Shown: positions 1 to 9,102 of the stretch, piece after piece
Numbering within the stretch: the stretch's first letter is position 1
Layout: each line of letters opens with the position of its first letter
Translations under genes and position numbers: made by a program
Origin: G963704535 sp963704535
GTDB lineage: Bacteria > Chloroflexota > Chloroflexia > Chloroflexales > Roseiflexaceae
Direction: 5' to 3'
DNA length: 64,000 nucleotides
Assembly (NCBI GenBank): GCA_963704535.1
Contig: OY969916.1
Span: 3,782,001 to 3,846,000, forward strand
Notes under the pieces: generated by a model
What the model was told of the DNA's origin: nothing
What the model saw: the letters and a program-made list of their open reading frames with translations, nothing else
Database searches by the model: none

Positions 1-459
1 ACCGCATCCCTCGACGAAGTGGCCGATCTTACGCCGAGCGCCCGTGCTGGCGCGTGGGTGATTGAAACCTCCGTATTTACGGTATCGTGGCCGCGTAATT
101 TTGCCTTCGTCTCGCCACCTGATGCTGGGAATCCATCCGTGTTCGATCTGATTGGATCAGACAATGCGCTGATCTACTTTCAGGGACCGTTTCAAACAAC
201 GCGCCTACCGGCGCTGGCAGATATGCGTGCGCCTGGACAAGCCATAACTGCAACAGGAACGATGAACGAACGGCAATGGGTGGAATTCGCCTACGAGCAC
301 GAGGCAGTGGCCTGGCTTCAGCGCCACTATGTCATCCCGTTCAGCAGTCATCGAGCGCTAGTTCTGACACTGCAAGCACCACAGAAGCAGGCAAGCCACA
401 GTATTGATGCCGCAGATAACATGATCGAGACGTTAGCGCCAGTCGAAGCGCTTGAGTAG
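1..459 (+). CDS. Partial hypothetical protein (cassette gene 1)
   Basis: The frame is open from base 1 and stops with TAG at 457-459, so the gene enters the window from the left. A GTG at 19 is possible as a start but has no clear ribosome binding site. I do not recognise the 146+ residues. They contain a mixed alpha/beta-looking stretch (VIETSVFTVSWPRNFAF) and an acidic C-terminus. It is followed 29 bp downstream by an attC-like site, so I read it as the gene of an integron cassette whose 5' part lies outside the window. Function unknown. Confidence 0.6.
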   Translation, partial: TASLDEVADLTPSARAGAWVIETSVFTVSWPRNFAFVSPPDAGNPSVFDLIGSDNALIYFQGPFQTTRLPALADMRAPGQAITATGTMNERQWVEFAYEHEAVAWLQRHYVIPFSSHRALVLTLQAPQKQASHSIDAADNMIETLAPVEALE

Positions 460-487
460 CCATCGATAACGCCATCGAATGGCTGCC

Positions 488-616
488 GCCGAACAAGGGC
501 TTCCAGCCGACCGCCCCTGCCGGTGCGCTCAAGATCGTTCGAATTTTGAGGAATGCTTTCCCGATTTATCAATGCCCTACTCGCAGAGGCGGCAGCTGAA
601 GCCCAAGCCGTTAGGC
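488..616 (+). repeat. attC-like recombination site 1
   Basis: The site begins with GCCGAAC (488-494, one mismatch to RYYYAAC) and ends with GTTAGGC (610-616, perfect GTTRRRY). The arms pair as an imperfect palindrome: GGGCTTCCAGC at the left against GCTGAAGCCC at the right, with an unpaired extra base as in known attC sites. The 3' arm carries the GGCNGCTGAA...GTTRRRY layout shared with the other three sites in this window. Confidence 0.68.
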
Positions 617-686
617 GGGTTTCATATCACTGCTTCTGTTGTCAGACACTGATGATCGTTTAGCTCGTTGCACAAGGAAGCCATGT

Positions 687-1736
687 ATGCAGTACTCCAT
701 CCTCGGTTCTACCGGTATCAGCGTGTCCCGGATCGCGCTCGGCACTGCCACCTTCGGAGTCGCACCGACTGCGGAGCACACCGATCGGCTCGTCGGCGAA
801 GCGCTCGACCTTGGCATCAACTTCGTTGACACCGCCGACGTATACGGAAATATGCCAGTCTTCGACCGGCCAGGTGCTCCTGCCGCCGCCAACAGGGAAC
901 CCGCCGAGCAGCTCATTGGTCGAGCACTCCGAGGTCGCCGCGACGAGGTGGTGATCGCCACCAAGTCCAACGGGATCGTCGGGCATGGCGTCAATGACCG
1001 CGGCCTATCGCGCAGGCATATCATTCGCCAGGTCGAGACGAGCCTACGTCGCCTAGAGACGGACTATATCGACCTCTACTACGCCCACGACCCTGACCCG
1101 CACACACCGCTGGAGCAGACCCTCGCGGCGTACGACGACCTTATTCGGCAGGGCAAGATCCGGTACGTCGGCCTGTCCAACCACCCCGCCTGGCTGGTTA
1201 CTCGCGCTCTGTGGATCGCGGACGATCGTCGTCTGAACGCGCCCGTCGCCGTGCAGGTAAAGTACAACCTCATCGACCGGGCCGCTGAACGCGAACTCGC
1301 GCCCGCCTGCGAGCAGTTCGGGCTGTCCATCGTCCCCTACGCGCCGCTGCATGGCGGCTTGCTCGCCAGTCTTGAAGTTCTCGACCGGGACGTCGTCGGC
1401 GATCAACGATTCCAGGGTTCCGGGTTCCCCGAGTCCGAAATCGCCATTGCCCGCGAGGTCGAGCGACTCAGCCGTGCATGGGGACTGCAGCCATATCAGG
1501 TCTCGCTCGCCTGGTTGCTGTCGCGCCCGGCAGTCGCATCAGTCATCGTCGGAGCCGAGACCCCGGACGAGCTGCGCGCTAACGCGACAGCGACCGACGT
1601 CCAGCTTGAAACGGCGCAACTCGACGCGCTTACTGCGCTAGCCAGCGAACCTGCAGCCTTTTATCACCGCGCCGGCGACGGACCGGAACGACCGCCCGCA
1701 ACAGCCGACCCAGCCGACCCTGACGCGACCGACTGA
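687..1736 (+). CDS. Aldo/keto reductase (cassette gene 2)
   Basis: 349 aa NAD(P)H-dependent oxidoreductase of the TIM-barrel aldo/keto reductase family. The start ATG at 687 is chosen because the family N-terminus begins here (MQYSILGSTGISVSRIALG) behind AAGGAAG. Visible signatures are DTADVYG (catalytic Asp/Tyr), IATKSN with the catalytic Lys, YAHDPDP in place of the usual YxHxPD, GKIRYVGLSNH, and the cofactor-binding C-terminal VIVGAETPDEL. It lies between two attC-like sites in the same orientation, so it appears to be cassette cargo. The proline/aspartate-rich last 20 residues look unstructured. Substrate cannot be told from sequence. Confidence 0.9.
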   Translation: MQYSILGSTGISVSRIALGTATFGVAPTAEHTDRLVGEALDLGINFVDTADVYGNMPVFDRPGAPAAANREPAEQLIGRALRGRRDEVVIATKSNGIVGHGVNDRGLSRRHIIRQVETSLRRLETDYIDLYYAHDPDPHTPLEQTLAAYDDLIRQGKIRYVGLSNHPAWLVTRALWIADDRRLNAPVAVQVKYNLIDRAAERELAPACEQFGLSIVPYAPLHGGLLASLEVLDRDVVGDQRFQGSGFPESEIAIAREVERLSRAWGLQPYQVSLAWLLSRPAVASVIVGAETPDELRANATATDVQLETAQLDALTALASEPAAFYHRAGDGPERPPATADPADPDATD

Positions 1737-1849
1737 GCTACTCGACCTCACTAGCAGTGGAGGAGACGGAGACATGAGAACGGCTGTTGCATGGAGAGCA
1801 GGTCAGGCAGCGCGGCGGCGTTCAAAGTGTGCAATATGCGGCCACACCC

Positions 1850-1864
1850 GCCTAACAAGCGCAT
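1850..1864 (+). repeat. attC-like site 2, left part (interrupted by IS110-type element)
   Basis: GCCTAAC (1850-1856) is a perfect RYYYAAC box, followed by AAGCGCAT. The matching right arm (reverse complement reads GCCCAAC then GCGCATCAGCCGCC) lies at 3610-3645 beyond the IS110-type element, so the insertion sequence has split this attC. Confidence 0.6.
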
Positions 1865-3527
1865 CCTGAGAAACCCCTAGCTTGGTACGGGTTCGGTTGC
1901 ACCGGCTGGTTGCTTCGTGGCGGCAGGTGTGAGGGTATAGCCCAGCTTCTCTGCTCGGCGCGTCAACTGGCGCAGCTCGCGCTCCTGACGTTTCTGCTCA
2001 TACGCCTCGGCACTTTCCGCTTCATAGGCTTCCCCATATTTCAGCAGGTGGTAGACGATCCGCGCAATCTTGTGGGCTGTGGCAACCGTGGCCTGTTGCG
2101 GCCCTTTGCGCGCTCGCATCGCCCGATAGTAGGCGCCAATCGCCGAATCGGATCGCGACACCGATTGCGCTGCTTGTCGAAACGCTTGGGTCGCTCGATT
2201 GACCACCTTGAGCGTGCGTGAGCGTAGCACCTTCCCTCCCGAAATGTCGTTGCGTGGTGCGAGTCCCAGCCAGGCACAGAAGTGCTTGACGGTCGGGAAG
2301 CGCTCCATATCGGTGCCAATCTCGCTGATGATCGTTTGCACACTGGAGGCTGAGAGGCCCATCACTGCCACCAGATCGACCCCCAGGATGCGTGCATACT
2401 GCGCCCGTGTCGGTGCCGGTGGCGCATTCTTGGTCTTCGAGTTGCGTTTGGCTGGTGGCAGGTCGGGCAAGGGCGCCTGTGGGTCGCCATTGCGCGCCTC
2501 CATCCGCTGCAAATACCGCTCCACCTCGCCATCACAGACCGCAATCTGTGCGGTGTACACATCATAGATGACCAGAGCTTGTTGGAGAACAAAGATCAGC
2601 TCATCTTTCCAGGTCCCAGTCAGCGCTTTAGCAATCGTCTCGGTGCTGGACTTGCAGGCTGGGTTGCGCTTCTGAGCCAGTGTGACTGGGTCACGCTCGC
2701 CATCAACGATCGCGCGGATGATCGCTTGGCCGGTCGTGCCCATGATATTGCTCAGGACGCGCTCCAGTTGGATGTTCATCTGCTGCAACGCCCGCTGCAT
2801 GTGCAGAATATGCGGCGCCCGATGTTGGATGAGTTCGGCGCGATAGCGTACCAGGATGCGTAACGCGCTAATCTCGGCGTCGGGGCGAAACGAGGCTTGC
2901 AGCAAGCCAAGGGCGTGCAATTTCTGCAACCATTGCGCATCATTCCAGTCGCTCTTGCGTCCGGGGACGGTCTTGACAGGGCGAGCGTTGACCAGATAGG
3001 GAGTGATACCGTGCTGTTCCAGCAATTCGTAGATCGGCACCCAATAGACCCCGGTTGACTCGAGGGCGACGGTATCGATGCCGCAGCTCACCAGCCAGGT
3101 GACCAGCGCCAGCAAGTCGGGGGTAAAGGTGCGGAACACACGCACAGGCTCAACATCGCGAGAAGGCGGCACCGCAACGACGATCTCATTGGCACCAATA
3201 TCCATCCCAGCGGCATTGGGGTGGATGGTCGGCAAGCCGTCCAAGTGGAGGGTCTTGGGTGTGCGACGAGTGTGGGGCATAGCAACCTCCTGCAACAAGG
3301 TGATGGAAGAGACTGCGACCAGCCCCCGCACCTGATGAGAGTAGCTTCCTGAACGGGGTCGGTCGCAGCAGGCGCCACAACCGCCACCAGTGATGGAGTC
3401 ACCGATGCGTGGGAACCAGGATGCAGCATGGGCTCAATCGCTCCAGTGCGCTTGACGGTCTGTTGCTGCTGGTCGTATGATAATGATACAGGCGGATGGG
3501 TGGGGCATGTCAAGGGGGTTTCTCTGG
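1861..3527 (-). mobile_element. IS110-family insertion sequence inside attC
   Basis: Carries one DEDD transposase. Termini are approximate. A 10-bp subterminal inverted repeat GAGAAACCCC lies at 1868-1877 and, inverted, at 3515-3524, a layout typical of the IS1111 subgroup. The right boundary could extend to about 3557, where attC sequence clearly resumes. No target duplication is expected for this family. The long non-coding segment upstream of the transposase (3281-3527) is where IS110-group elements carry their bridge RNA. A subgroup of this family that targets attC sites is known, and this insertion fits it. Confidence 0.6.
1877..3280 (-). CDS. IS110-family transposase
   Basis: 467 aa. 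The start at 3280 (MPHTRRTPKT) follows a strong AGGAGG five bases upstream; a longer in-frame extension exists but lacks this. The N-terminal RuvC-like DEDD domain shows MDIGANEIVVAV (first Asp), ALESTGVYW (Glu) and KSDWNDAQWL (Asp/Asp). The C-terminal Transposase_20 region shows the helix-hairpin-like IISEIGTDMERFPTVKHFCAWLGLAPRN and the catalytic serine region. Full length and uninterrupted, so probably active. Confidence 0.93.
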   Translation of the reverse strand: MPHTRRTPKTLHLDGLPTIHPNAAGMDIGANEIVVAVPPSRDVEPVRVFRTFTPDLLALVTWLVSCGIDTVALESTGVYWVPIYELLEQHGITPYLVNARPVKTVPGRKSDWNDAQWLQKLHALGLLQASFRPDAEISALRILVRYRAELIQHRAPHILHMQRALQQMNIQLERVLSNIMGTTGQAIIRAIVDGERDPVTLAQKRNPACKSSTETIAKALTGTWKDELIFVLQQALVIYDVYTAQIAVCDGEVERYLQRMEARNGDPQAPLPDLPPAKRNSKTKNAPPAPTRAQYARILGVDLVAVMGLSASSVQTIISEIGTDMERFPTVKHFCAWLGLAPRNDISGGKVLRSRTLKVVNRATQAFRQAAQSVSRSDSAIGAYYRAMRARKGPQQATVATAHKIARIVYHLLKYGEAYEAESAEAYEQKRQERELRQLTRRAEKLGYTLTPAATKQPAGATEPVPS

Positions 3528-3552
3528 TGGGGAGTCACGACCCGCCGTGATG

Positions 3553-3645
3553 GTTGGATGCAACCGACCGCTTCGCGCACGAGATCGCTGGCATTTTCGG
3601 AGTTGATGCCAGCGCTCGCGGCGGCTGATGCGCAGGACGTTGGGC
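3553..3645 (+). repeat. attC-like site 2, right part
   Basis: Ends in GTTGGGC (3639-3645, perfect GTTRRRY). Internal arms ATCGCTGGCAT (3591-3601 region) and ATGCCAGCGCT pair around the TTTTCGGAGTTG tip. The 3' arm GGCGGCTGATGCGCAGGA matches the GGCTNAANGC pattern of sites 1, 3 and 4. Its R'' box is left of the IS element at 1850. Confidence 0.6.
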
Positions 3646-3683
3646 GCACACCATCAAGGCCTTTCCACAGCGCAATCCGCCCG

Positions 3684-3694
3684 TGTGGTACAAT
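3684..3694 (+). promoter_or_regulatory. Putative cassette-borne extended -10 promoter
   Basis: TGTGGTACAAT holds an extended -10 (TGnTACAAT, hexamer at 3689-3694), 45 bp upstream of the next cassette gene. The same 11-mer recurs at 4825-4835 in the next cassette. The -35 region is weak. Confidence 0.35.
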
Positions 3695-3738
3695 CCACAT
3701 GACCAATATAGCCGTACCGTGCGTGAAGGAACTACACA

Positions 3739-4254
3739 ATGGGCGCTTCCGAGTGGCGTTACTACATTCCCTATCAGCCAGATATTCGGCAGGCCTTCCA
3801 CAACCTCCGCGAGTCGCTTTTTCAGCGCGGTCACTACTACCTTCGTGAGCCGTATTGGAAAGCAATGACCTTTGAGGAATGGATTGCACCTGCCGACGTG
3901 GAAGACTTTGAAGATGACGAGCGTGCCGAGTACGAGGCCACATTTCGGCGTTTGCAAGCACTTGAAGCACCGACAACCATTGACGAATTGTTAGAATGGA
4001 ATGGTGAGGAAGGCACATCATCGATCCTTGACATGCTTGACATCGCCAACACTCCCGAATTGTTCACGGTCGCACCACTGACCCACGAACAGTTAACCGC
4101 GATTTTCGGCACAATCCAGCCAACCCGCGAGATGATCGAGCAAGCGGACGGCGCATATCACAAGTTCCGTGAAACCGCATCTGGCCTCTATATCATTGTC
4201 TATCACGATGGTCTCCCTGTGGAGATCTTCTTTACCGGCTTCTCTGGGGATTAA
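3739..4254 (+). CDS. Hypothetical acidic protein (cassette gene 3)
   Basis: 171 aa, unrecognised. N-terminus MGASEWRYYIPYQPDIRQAF, strongly acidic middle (DVEDFEDDERAEYEA) and a beta-rich C-terminus (GLYIIVYHDGLPVEIFFTGFSGD). No signal peptide or membrane segment. An upstream GGAACTACACA gives a weak ribosome site. Flanked by attC-like sites 2 and 3 in the same orientation, so it is a single-gene cassette of about 0.8 kb. Small soluble acidic proteins are common in cassette arrays and as immunity or antitoxin-like proteins, but nothing here proves a function. Confidence 0.7.
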   Translation: MGASEWRYYIPYQPDIRQAFHNLRESLFQRGHYYLREPYWKAMTFEEWIAPADVEDFEDDERAEYEATFRRLQALEAPTTIDELLEWNGEEGTSSILDMLDIANTPELFTVAPLTHEQLTAIFGTIQPTREMIEQADGAYHKFRETASGLYIIVYHDGLPVEIFFTGFSGD

Positions 4255-4314
4255 CGTGATAGGTATGAATTTGAAGCCAGTATAACCCTTTGATAAAACC
4301 TAAATCGCGTGTGT

Positions 4315-4442
4315 GCCCAACAAGGTGTTGCAGCGGACGCCGCTTCGCGTCAAGCAAGATCGCGGCGATTTTGAAAGGCGGTAGCAGCCCGCCTGCCTCC
4401 TGATCTATCGGTGCGGCGCGGCTAATGCCCAGGCCGTTGGGC
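4315..4442 (+). repeat. attC-like recombination site 3
   Basis: Begins with GCCCAAC (4315-4321, perfect RYYYAAC) and ends with GTTGGGC (4436-4442, perfect GTTRRRY). GCAGCGGACGCCGC on the left pairs with GCGGCGCGGCTAATGC on the right. The 3' 37 bases are clearly homologous to the 3' end of site 4 (both contain TATCGGTGCGGC), as expected for attC sites of one array. Confidence 0.75.
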
Positions 4443-4489
4443 CGCCTTCGAGCCAATCCCATACTCCCCGAAGGTAGCCTACTCCTACA

Positions 4490-4717
4490 CTACTCCACAT
4501 CAACAACCGCTGTGCCATCAAACGCCGCCGGGAAGCGCGTCACCACCGCATCCACGATCGCTTCCCCGATCGACCAAAAGCCCCGCTCGGACTGTAACGC
4601 CGTCGCTGCCCACGCCCAATGCCACTTGTGCCGTTCATCCTGCCAGACTGTTAACCCTTGCGCGCTCAACTCGTCGAGCATGAATCCGAGATGCCGTAAG
4701 AGGGTGTAGCTGACCAT
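4490..4717 (-). pseudogene. Remnant of a small hypothetical gene
   Basis: An open frame reads MVSYTLLRHLGFMLDELSAQ and continues with WHWAWAATALQSERGFW and IGEAIVDAVVTRF. It looks like real protein but has no ribosome site at the ATG. The protein-like frame continues upstream to about 4783 (FIKDQHALLEPADAT) before meeting a stop, so the true 5' end is missing. It lies antisense to the cassette direction between attC 3 and attC 4. Function unknown. Confidence 0.4.
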
Positions 4718-4824
4718 GGTCGCGTCGGCTGGCTCCAGCAGGGCGTGCTGATCCTTGATGAACCTGTGTGCCTCCTACGCGGTTTCTTTGCCCGCTGTGA
4801 AAGCGGCAATGCAATAGCGGAGCC

Positions 4825-4835
4825 TGTGGTACAAT
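4825..4835 (+). promoter_or_regulatory. Putative cassette promoter, second copy
   Basis: TGTGGTACAAT identical to 3684-3694. It precedes about 130 bp of sequence with no convincing gene before attC 4, so this cassette may be transcribed but non-coding on the plus strand. Confidence 0.3.
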
Positions 4836-4962
4836 GGCCCTGCATCAGCATCTCTATCGTTTTGCTCATCAGCAGGTATCGCCACCGGCTTGCGGATTAC
4901 CGACGATGGGGCAGTCTACATTGTCACCCCGAATCGCGTCCGAAAGACCAAATCAACGCCCC

Positions 4963-5025
4963 GCCCACCAAGCCAGTGCATTCCCGGTCTATCGGTGCGG
5001 CACGGCTCAATGCTGGCCGTTAGAC
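4963..5025 (+). repeat. attC-like recombination site 4 (short form)
   Basis: About 63 bp. R'' is degenerate (GCCCACC), followed by AAGCCAGTGCATT. The right side has AATGCTGGC then GTTAGAC (5019-5025, perfect GTTRRRY). The arms pair with one extra-helical T, the asymmetry typical of attC. It is the last such site I see, so the array ends here or continues only as degenerate sequence. Confidence 0.65.
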
Positions 5026-5117
5026 GCTCCACCTATCAGATAATGTATAGAGATACAGTATAACTATGAAGTGGCGTCCGTTCGTCGACCGTCGATGATC
5101 GCAATTGGAGGTGAACC

Positions 5118-5504
5118 ATGAGCGAGTCAAACGACTGGCAAATTCCCGTGAGCGGAGCCAAGCTTTTCGAGGCTATGTTTGTCCCCATGATCACGGCGGT
5201 TTGGGCACCGAAGGTAGTAGATCTTGCCCAGCCCCAGCCTGGGGAACATGTTTTGGATGTGGCAGGCGGAACAGGCGCCCTGACCCGTCTGATACCAGCA
5301 TTCGTTGGTTCGCGTGGGTGTGTCGTCGGATTAGACCTCAACCCGGCCATGCTTGATGTCGCCCACGAGCGGGCGGTGCATCAAGCTAGTGCAGCGTAGA
5401 TCGAACGGCACGCAGGCGATGCCGGCACCCTACCCTTTGCGGACGCGACCTTTGATATTGTGTACTGCCAGCTTGAAGCCATTCTCGGCAGCGCGCAAAA
5501 ATAG
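5118..5504 (+). pseudogene. Class I SAM-dependent methyltransferase, nonsense-truncated
   Basis: Begins MSESNDWQIPVSGAKLFEA behind a perfect GGAGGTGA. The SAM-binding motif I is intact (VLDVAGGTGALTRLI), as is the acidic motif II (VVGLDLNPAMLDVA). A TAG at 5397-5399 stops the frame, after which methyltransferase sequence continues in the same frame (IERHAGDAGTLPFADATFDIVYC) and then decays at TAG 5502. The C-terminal substrate half is missing. A point nonsense mutation plus 3' deletion make it a dead gene. Confidence 0.8.
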
Positions 5505-5556
5505 GTAAATATCATCTGGCAGGGAAGTGCATGTTGATGCTAGAAGGAGAGCTACG

Positions 5557-6700
5557 ATGGCTATCCAACCATTTACGATTGCCATTCCACAAGCCGCCCT
5601 TGACGATCTGCACGATCGCCTCGCACGCACCCGCTGGCCCAATGAGGTCCCTGGCGTTGGCTGGAGCCGAGGTGTGCCGCTCGGCTACCTGAAGCAGTTG
5701 ACCGAGTACTGGCGCACCAGGTACGACTGGCGCAAGCACGAAGCGTTGCTGAACGAGTTCCCGCAGTTCACGACCGAGATTGATGGGCAGACGATTTACT
5801 TTCTGCATGTGCGCTCGCCTGAGCCCACTGCGCTACCGTTACTCATCTGCCATGGATATCCCGGCTCGATCGTCGAGTTCATGAACATCCTTGGCCCACT
5901 CACCAACCCCCGGAGCCATGGCGGTGATCCGGCAGATGCGTTCCACGTTGTCGCGCCATCGATCCCTGGTTTCGGTTTTTCAACACCAGTCACAGAAGCC
6001 GGCTGGGATCTGACGCGCACCTCCCAAGCCTTTGCCGAGCTGATGAATTGCTTGGGTTATGAGCGGTATGCTCTTCAAGCCGGCGACATTGGTTCGGGTA
6101 TCGTTGGTGAGTCTGGGGCTTCAGGCTCCTGAACATGTCGTTGGGATCCACACCAACACTGATATCACAGCGCTCACGCTGATTGGCATTCCGCTCGCGG
6201 CCGAGAACCTCTCGGAGGCAGAACAGGCTCACTTGGAGGAGTTGAAAGCGTACCAGGGCGATGGCCGAGGCTACTTGCAAATTCAATCGACCCGACCGCA
6301 AACCCTGGCCTACGGCCTCAATGACTTACCAGTTGCACAGTTGGCCTGGATCGTGGAGAAATTCAAGGAATGGACCGACCCAGCCAAGAGTCTTCCCGAA
6401 GATGCGGTTGACCGCGATCAACTCCTGACAAACGTCAGCCTATATTGGTTCACCGGCAGCGGCGCATCGGCAGCTCACTGCATCTACGAAAGTATGCATG
6501 CCAGCAGAGGCTGGGAGAGCCCGACGGTCCCAATGGGGATGGCCGTGTTCGGTGGTGATAGCCTCGTACGGCCCCTGATCGATCCGCACCACCAGACAAA
6601 ACACTGGACCGAGTTCAAGGAAGGCGGCCACTTCGCTGCAATGGAAGCCCCCAATCTGCTGGCCGAGGATGTGCGGGCGTTCTTCCGTGCGTTGCGGTGA
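5557..6700 (+). pseudogene. Epoxide hydrolase, single frameshift
   Basis: Alpha/beta-hydrolase of the EHN family. The start ATG at 5557 (MAIQPFTIAIP) follows AAGGAGAG. The N-terminal EHN domain (RLARTRWPNEVPGVGW) leads to the oxyanion motif HGYPGS and the nucleophile region GDIGSG near 6085. The reading then shifts by one base between about 6095 and 6115, and resumes as LGLQAPEHVVGIHTNTD through to the catalytic His motif GGHFAAMEAP near the end. All catalytic elements are present across the two frames, so this is either a recent pseudogene or a one-base assembly error. It is followed 13 bp later by pdxA. Confidence 0.85.
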
Positions 6701-6713
6701 AGAGGTGGTTCCT

Positions 6714-7739
<1,026 letters not shown>

Positions 7740-7768
7740 GTCATTTGGCATCAATATCGCCACTCTCT

Positions 7769-7827
7769 GTTGCGTGTTGCGTGTTGCGTATCAGCGCGCA
7801 CACAACACGCAATACGCAACACGCAAC
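7769..7827. repeat. Heptad-repeat palindrome (GTTGCGT type)
   Basis: Three tandem GTTGCGT units (7769-7789) face an inverted arm of ACGCAAC-type units (7804-7827) around a 14-nt spacer, between pdxA and the next gene. It has the same architecture as, but a different sequence from, the other heptad hairpins in this window. Confidence 0.85.
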
Positions 7828-7872
7828 TTGGAAGACATCCCGATTCGATCTGAATGGAGTGAGGAGGAGGCA

Positions 7873-9075
7873 ATGGACTACGATGTCATAACCGTTGGAG
7901 GAGGGTTGGGGGCGGCGGCGCTGGCCAAAGCGCTGGCCGAGAAGGGCGTTCGCGTGCTGGTGCTGGAGCGTGAGAAAGCGTTCAAGGACCGCGTGCGCGG
8001 GGAGGAGATGCACAGTTGGGGCGTCGCCGAAACCCGCGCGCTCGGCATCTACGATCTACTCAAAGAGACCTGCGGGCACGAGGTGCGGCTTATCTCGTCG
8101 CAGTTCGCGGGGGCGCCACCGGCGCAGCCACGCGACCTGATCGAAACCTCGCCGCATCAGGCTGGGACGTTGAATTTTTACCACCCTGAGATGCAGACCG
8201 TGCTGCTCCAGGCCGCCGAGCAGGCTGGCGCGCACGTGCGGCGCGGGGTGCTCGTAACCGGCGTGACGCCGGGGCAGCCAGCCGGCGTGCGCTTCCAGGA
8301 GAACGGCAGCGAACACAGCTACACCGCCCGCCTGGTCGTGGGCGCCGACGGCCGCAACTCAAGCTGCCGCACCTGGGCCGGGCTGAACGCCAACCGCGAC
8401 CCGGAGCACGTGGTGCTGGCGGGGCTGCTGCACGAGGGGCTGAACGCGCCGGAAGATCAGCTGAATCTCTTCATCAACCCGCAGAGCAGCACCTTCGCGC
8501 TGGTCGTGCCGATCGGGCGGCAGCGCTTCCGCTCGTATGTCGGCTACCACAAGCAGGTCGAGCAGACGCGCCTGAGCGGCCGAGAGGCGGCTGACGATTT
8601 TGTAGCCGTCGGCGTGGGGGCCGGGGCGCCGGCCGAGTGGTACGAGGGCGCGACGCTGGCCGGCCCGCTGGCCGCGTTCGATGTCGCCGACATCTGGGTC
8701 GATCACCCGTACCGGGATGGCATCGTGCTGATCGGAGATGCGGCGGCGGCCAGCGACCCAAGCTTCGGGTGCGGCCTCTCGCTGACGCTGCGCGACGTGC
8801 GGGTGCTGCGCGATCAGCTGCTGGCGAATGACGACTGGGATGCGGCGGCGCACGCCTATGCGGCCGAGCACGATCAGTACTTCGCCCCACTCCATCGCCA
8901 CCTGACGTGGATGCGGTTTTTGTTCCACGATCCCAGCCCGGAGGCCGGCGCCCAGCGCCAGAAGGCGTTCCCGCGCATCGGCGAGGACCCAACCCGCATC
9001 CCGGATATCGTCGGGGTCGGGCCTGAGTTCCCCAGCGATGATGCCGCCCGTGATCGCTTCTTTGGCGAGGATTGA
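7873..9075 (+). CDS. FAD-dependent monooxygenase/oxidoreductase
   Basis: 400 aa flavoprotein of the PHBH / geranylgeranyl-reductase-like fold. The ATG at 7873 is preferred over an upstream open stretch that runs through the heptad palindrome, because GAGGAGGAGG precedes it. The Rossmann dinucleotide motif is VGGGLGAAALAKALAEKGV with the acidic end at LER. The second FAD motif is GIVLIGDAAAASDPSFGCGLS, and the DG-type motif is VVGADGRNS. Substrate unknown. The gene is closely followed by the LarA-like gene (27 bp), suggesting co-transcription. Confidence 0.85.
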   Translation: MDYDVITVGGGLGAAALAKALAEKGVRVLVLEREKAFKDRVRGEEMHSWGVAETRALGIYDLLKETCGHEVRLISSQFAGAPPAQPRDLIETSPHQAGTLNFYHPEMQTVLLQAAEQAGAHVRRGVLVTGVTPGQPAGVRFQENGSEHSYTARLVVGADGRNSSCRTWAGLNANRDPEHVVLAGLLHEGLNAPEDQLNLFINPQSSTFALVVPIGRQRFRSYVGYHKQVEQTRLSGREAADDFVAVGVGAGAPAEWYEGATLAGPLAAFDVADIWVDHPYRDGIVLIGDAAAASDPSFGCGLSLTLRDVRVLRDQLLANDDWDAAAHAYAAEHDQYFAPLHRHLTWMRFLFHDPSPEAGAQRQKAFPRIGEDPTRIPDIVGVGPEFPSDDAARDRFFGED

Positions 9076-9102
9076 TGGGCATGTGATGAAGGAGCTGCGA
9101 TC

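Noticed and set aside
5397..5399. UAG in the methyltransferase as pyrrolysine or readthrough
   Set aside because: The 3' half of the enzyme is missing just downstream, so the gene is dead anyway.
7769..7827. CRISPR array from the short direct repeats
   Set aside because: Units are 7 bp, contiguous, without spacers, and no cas gene is present anywhere in the window.
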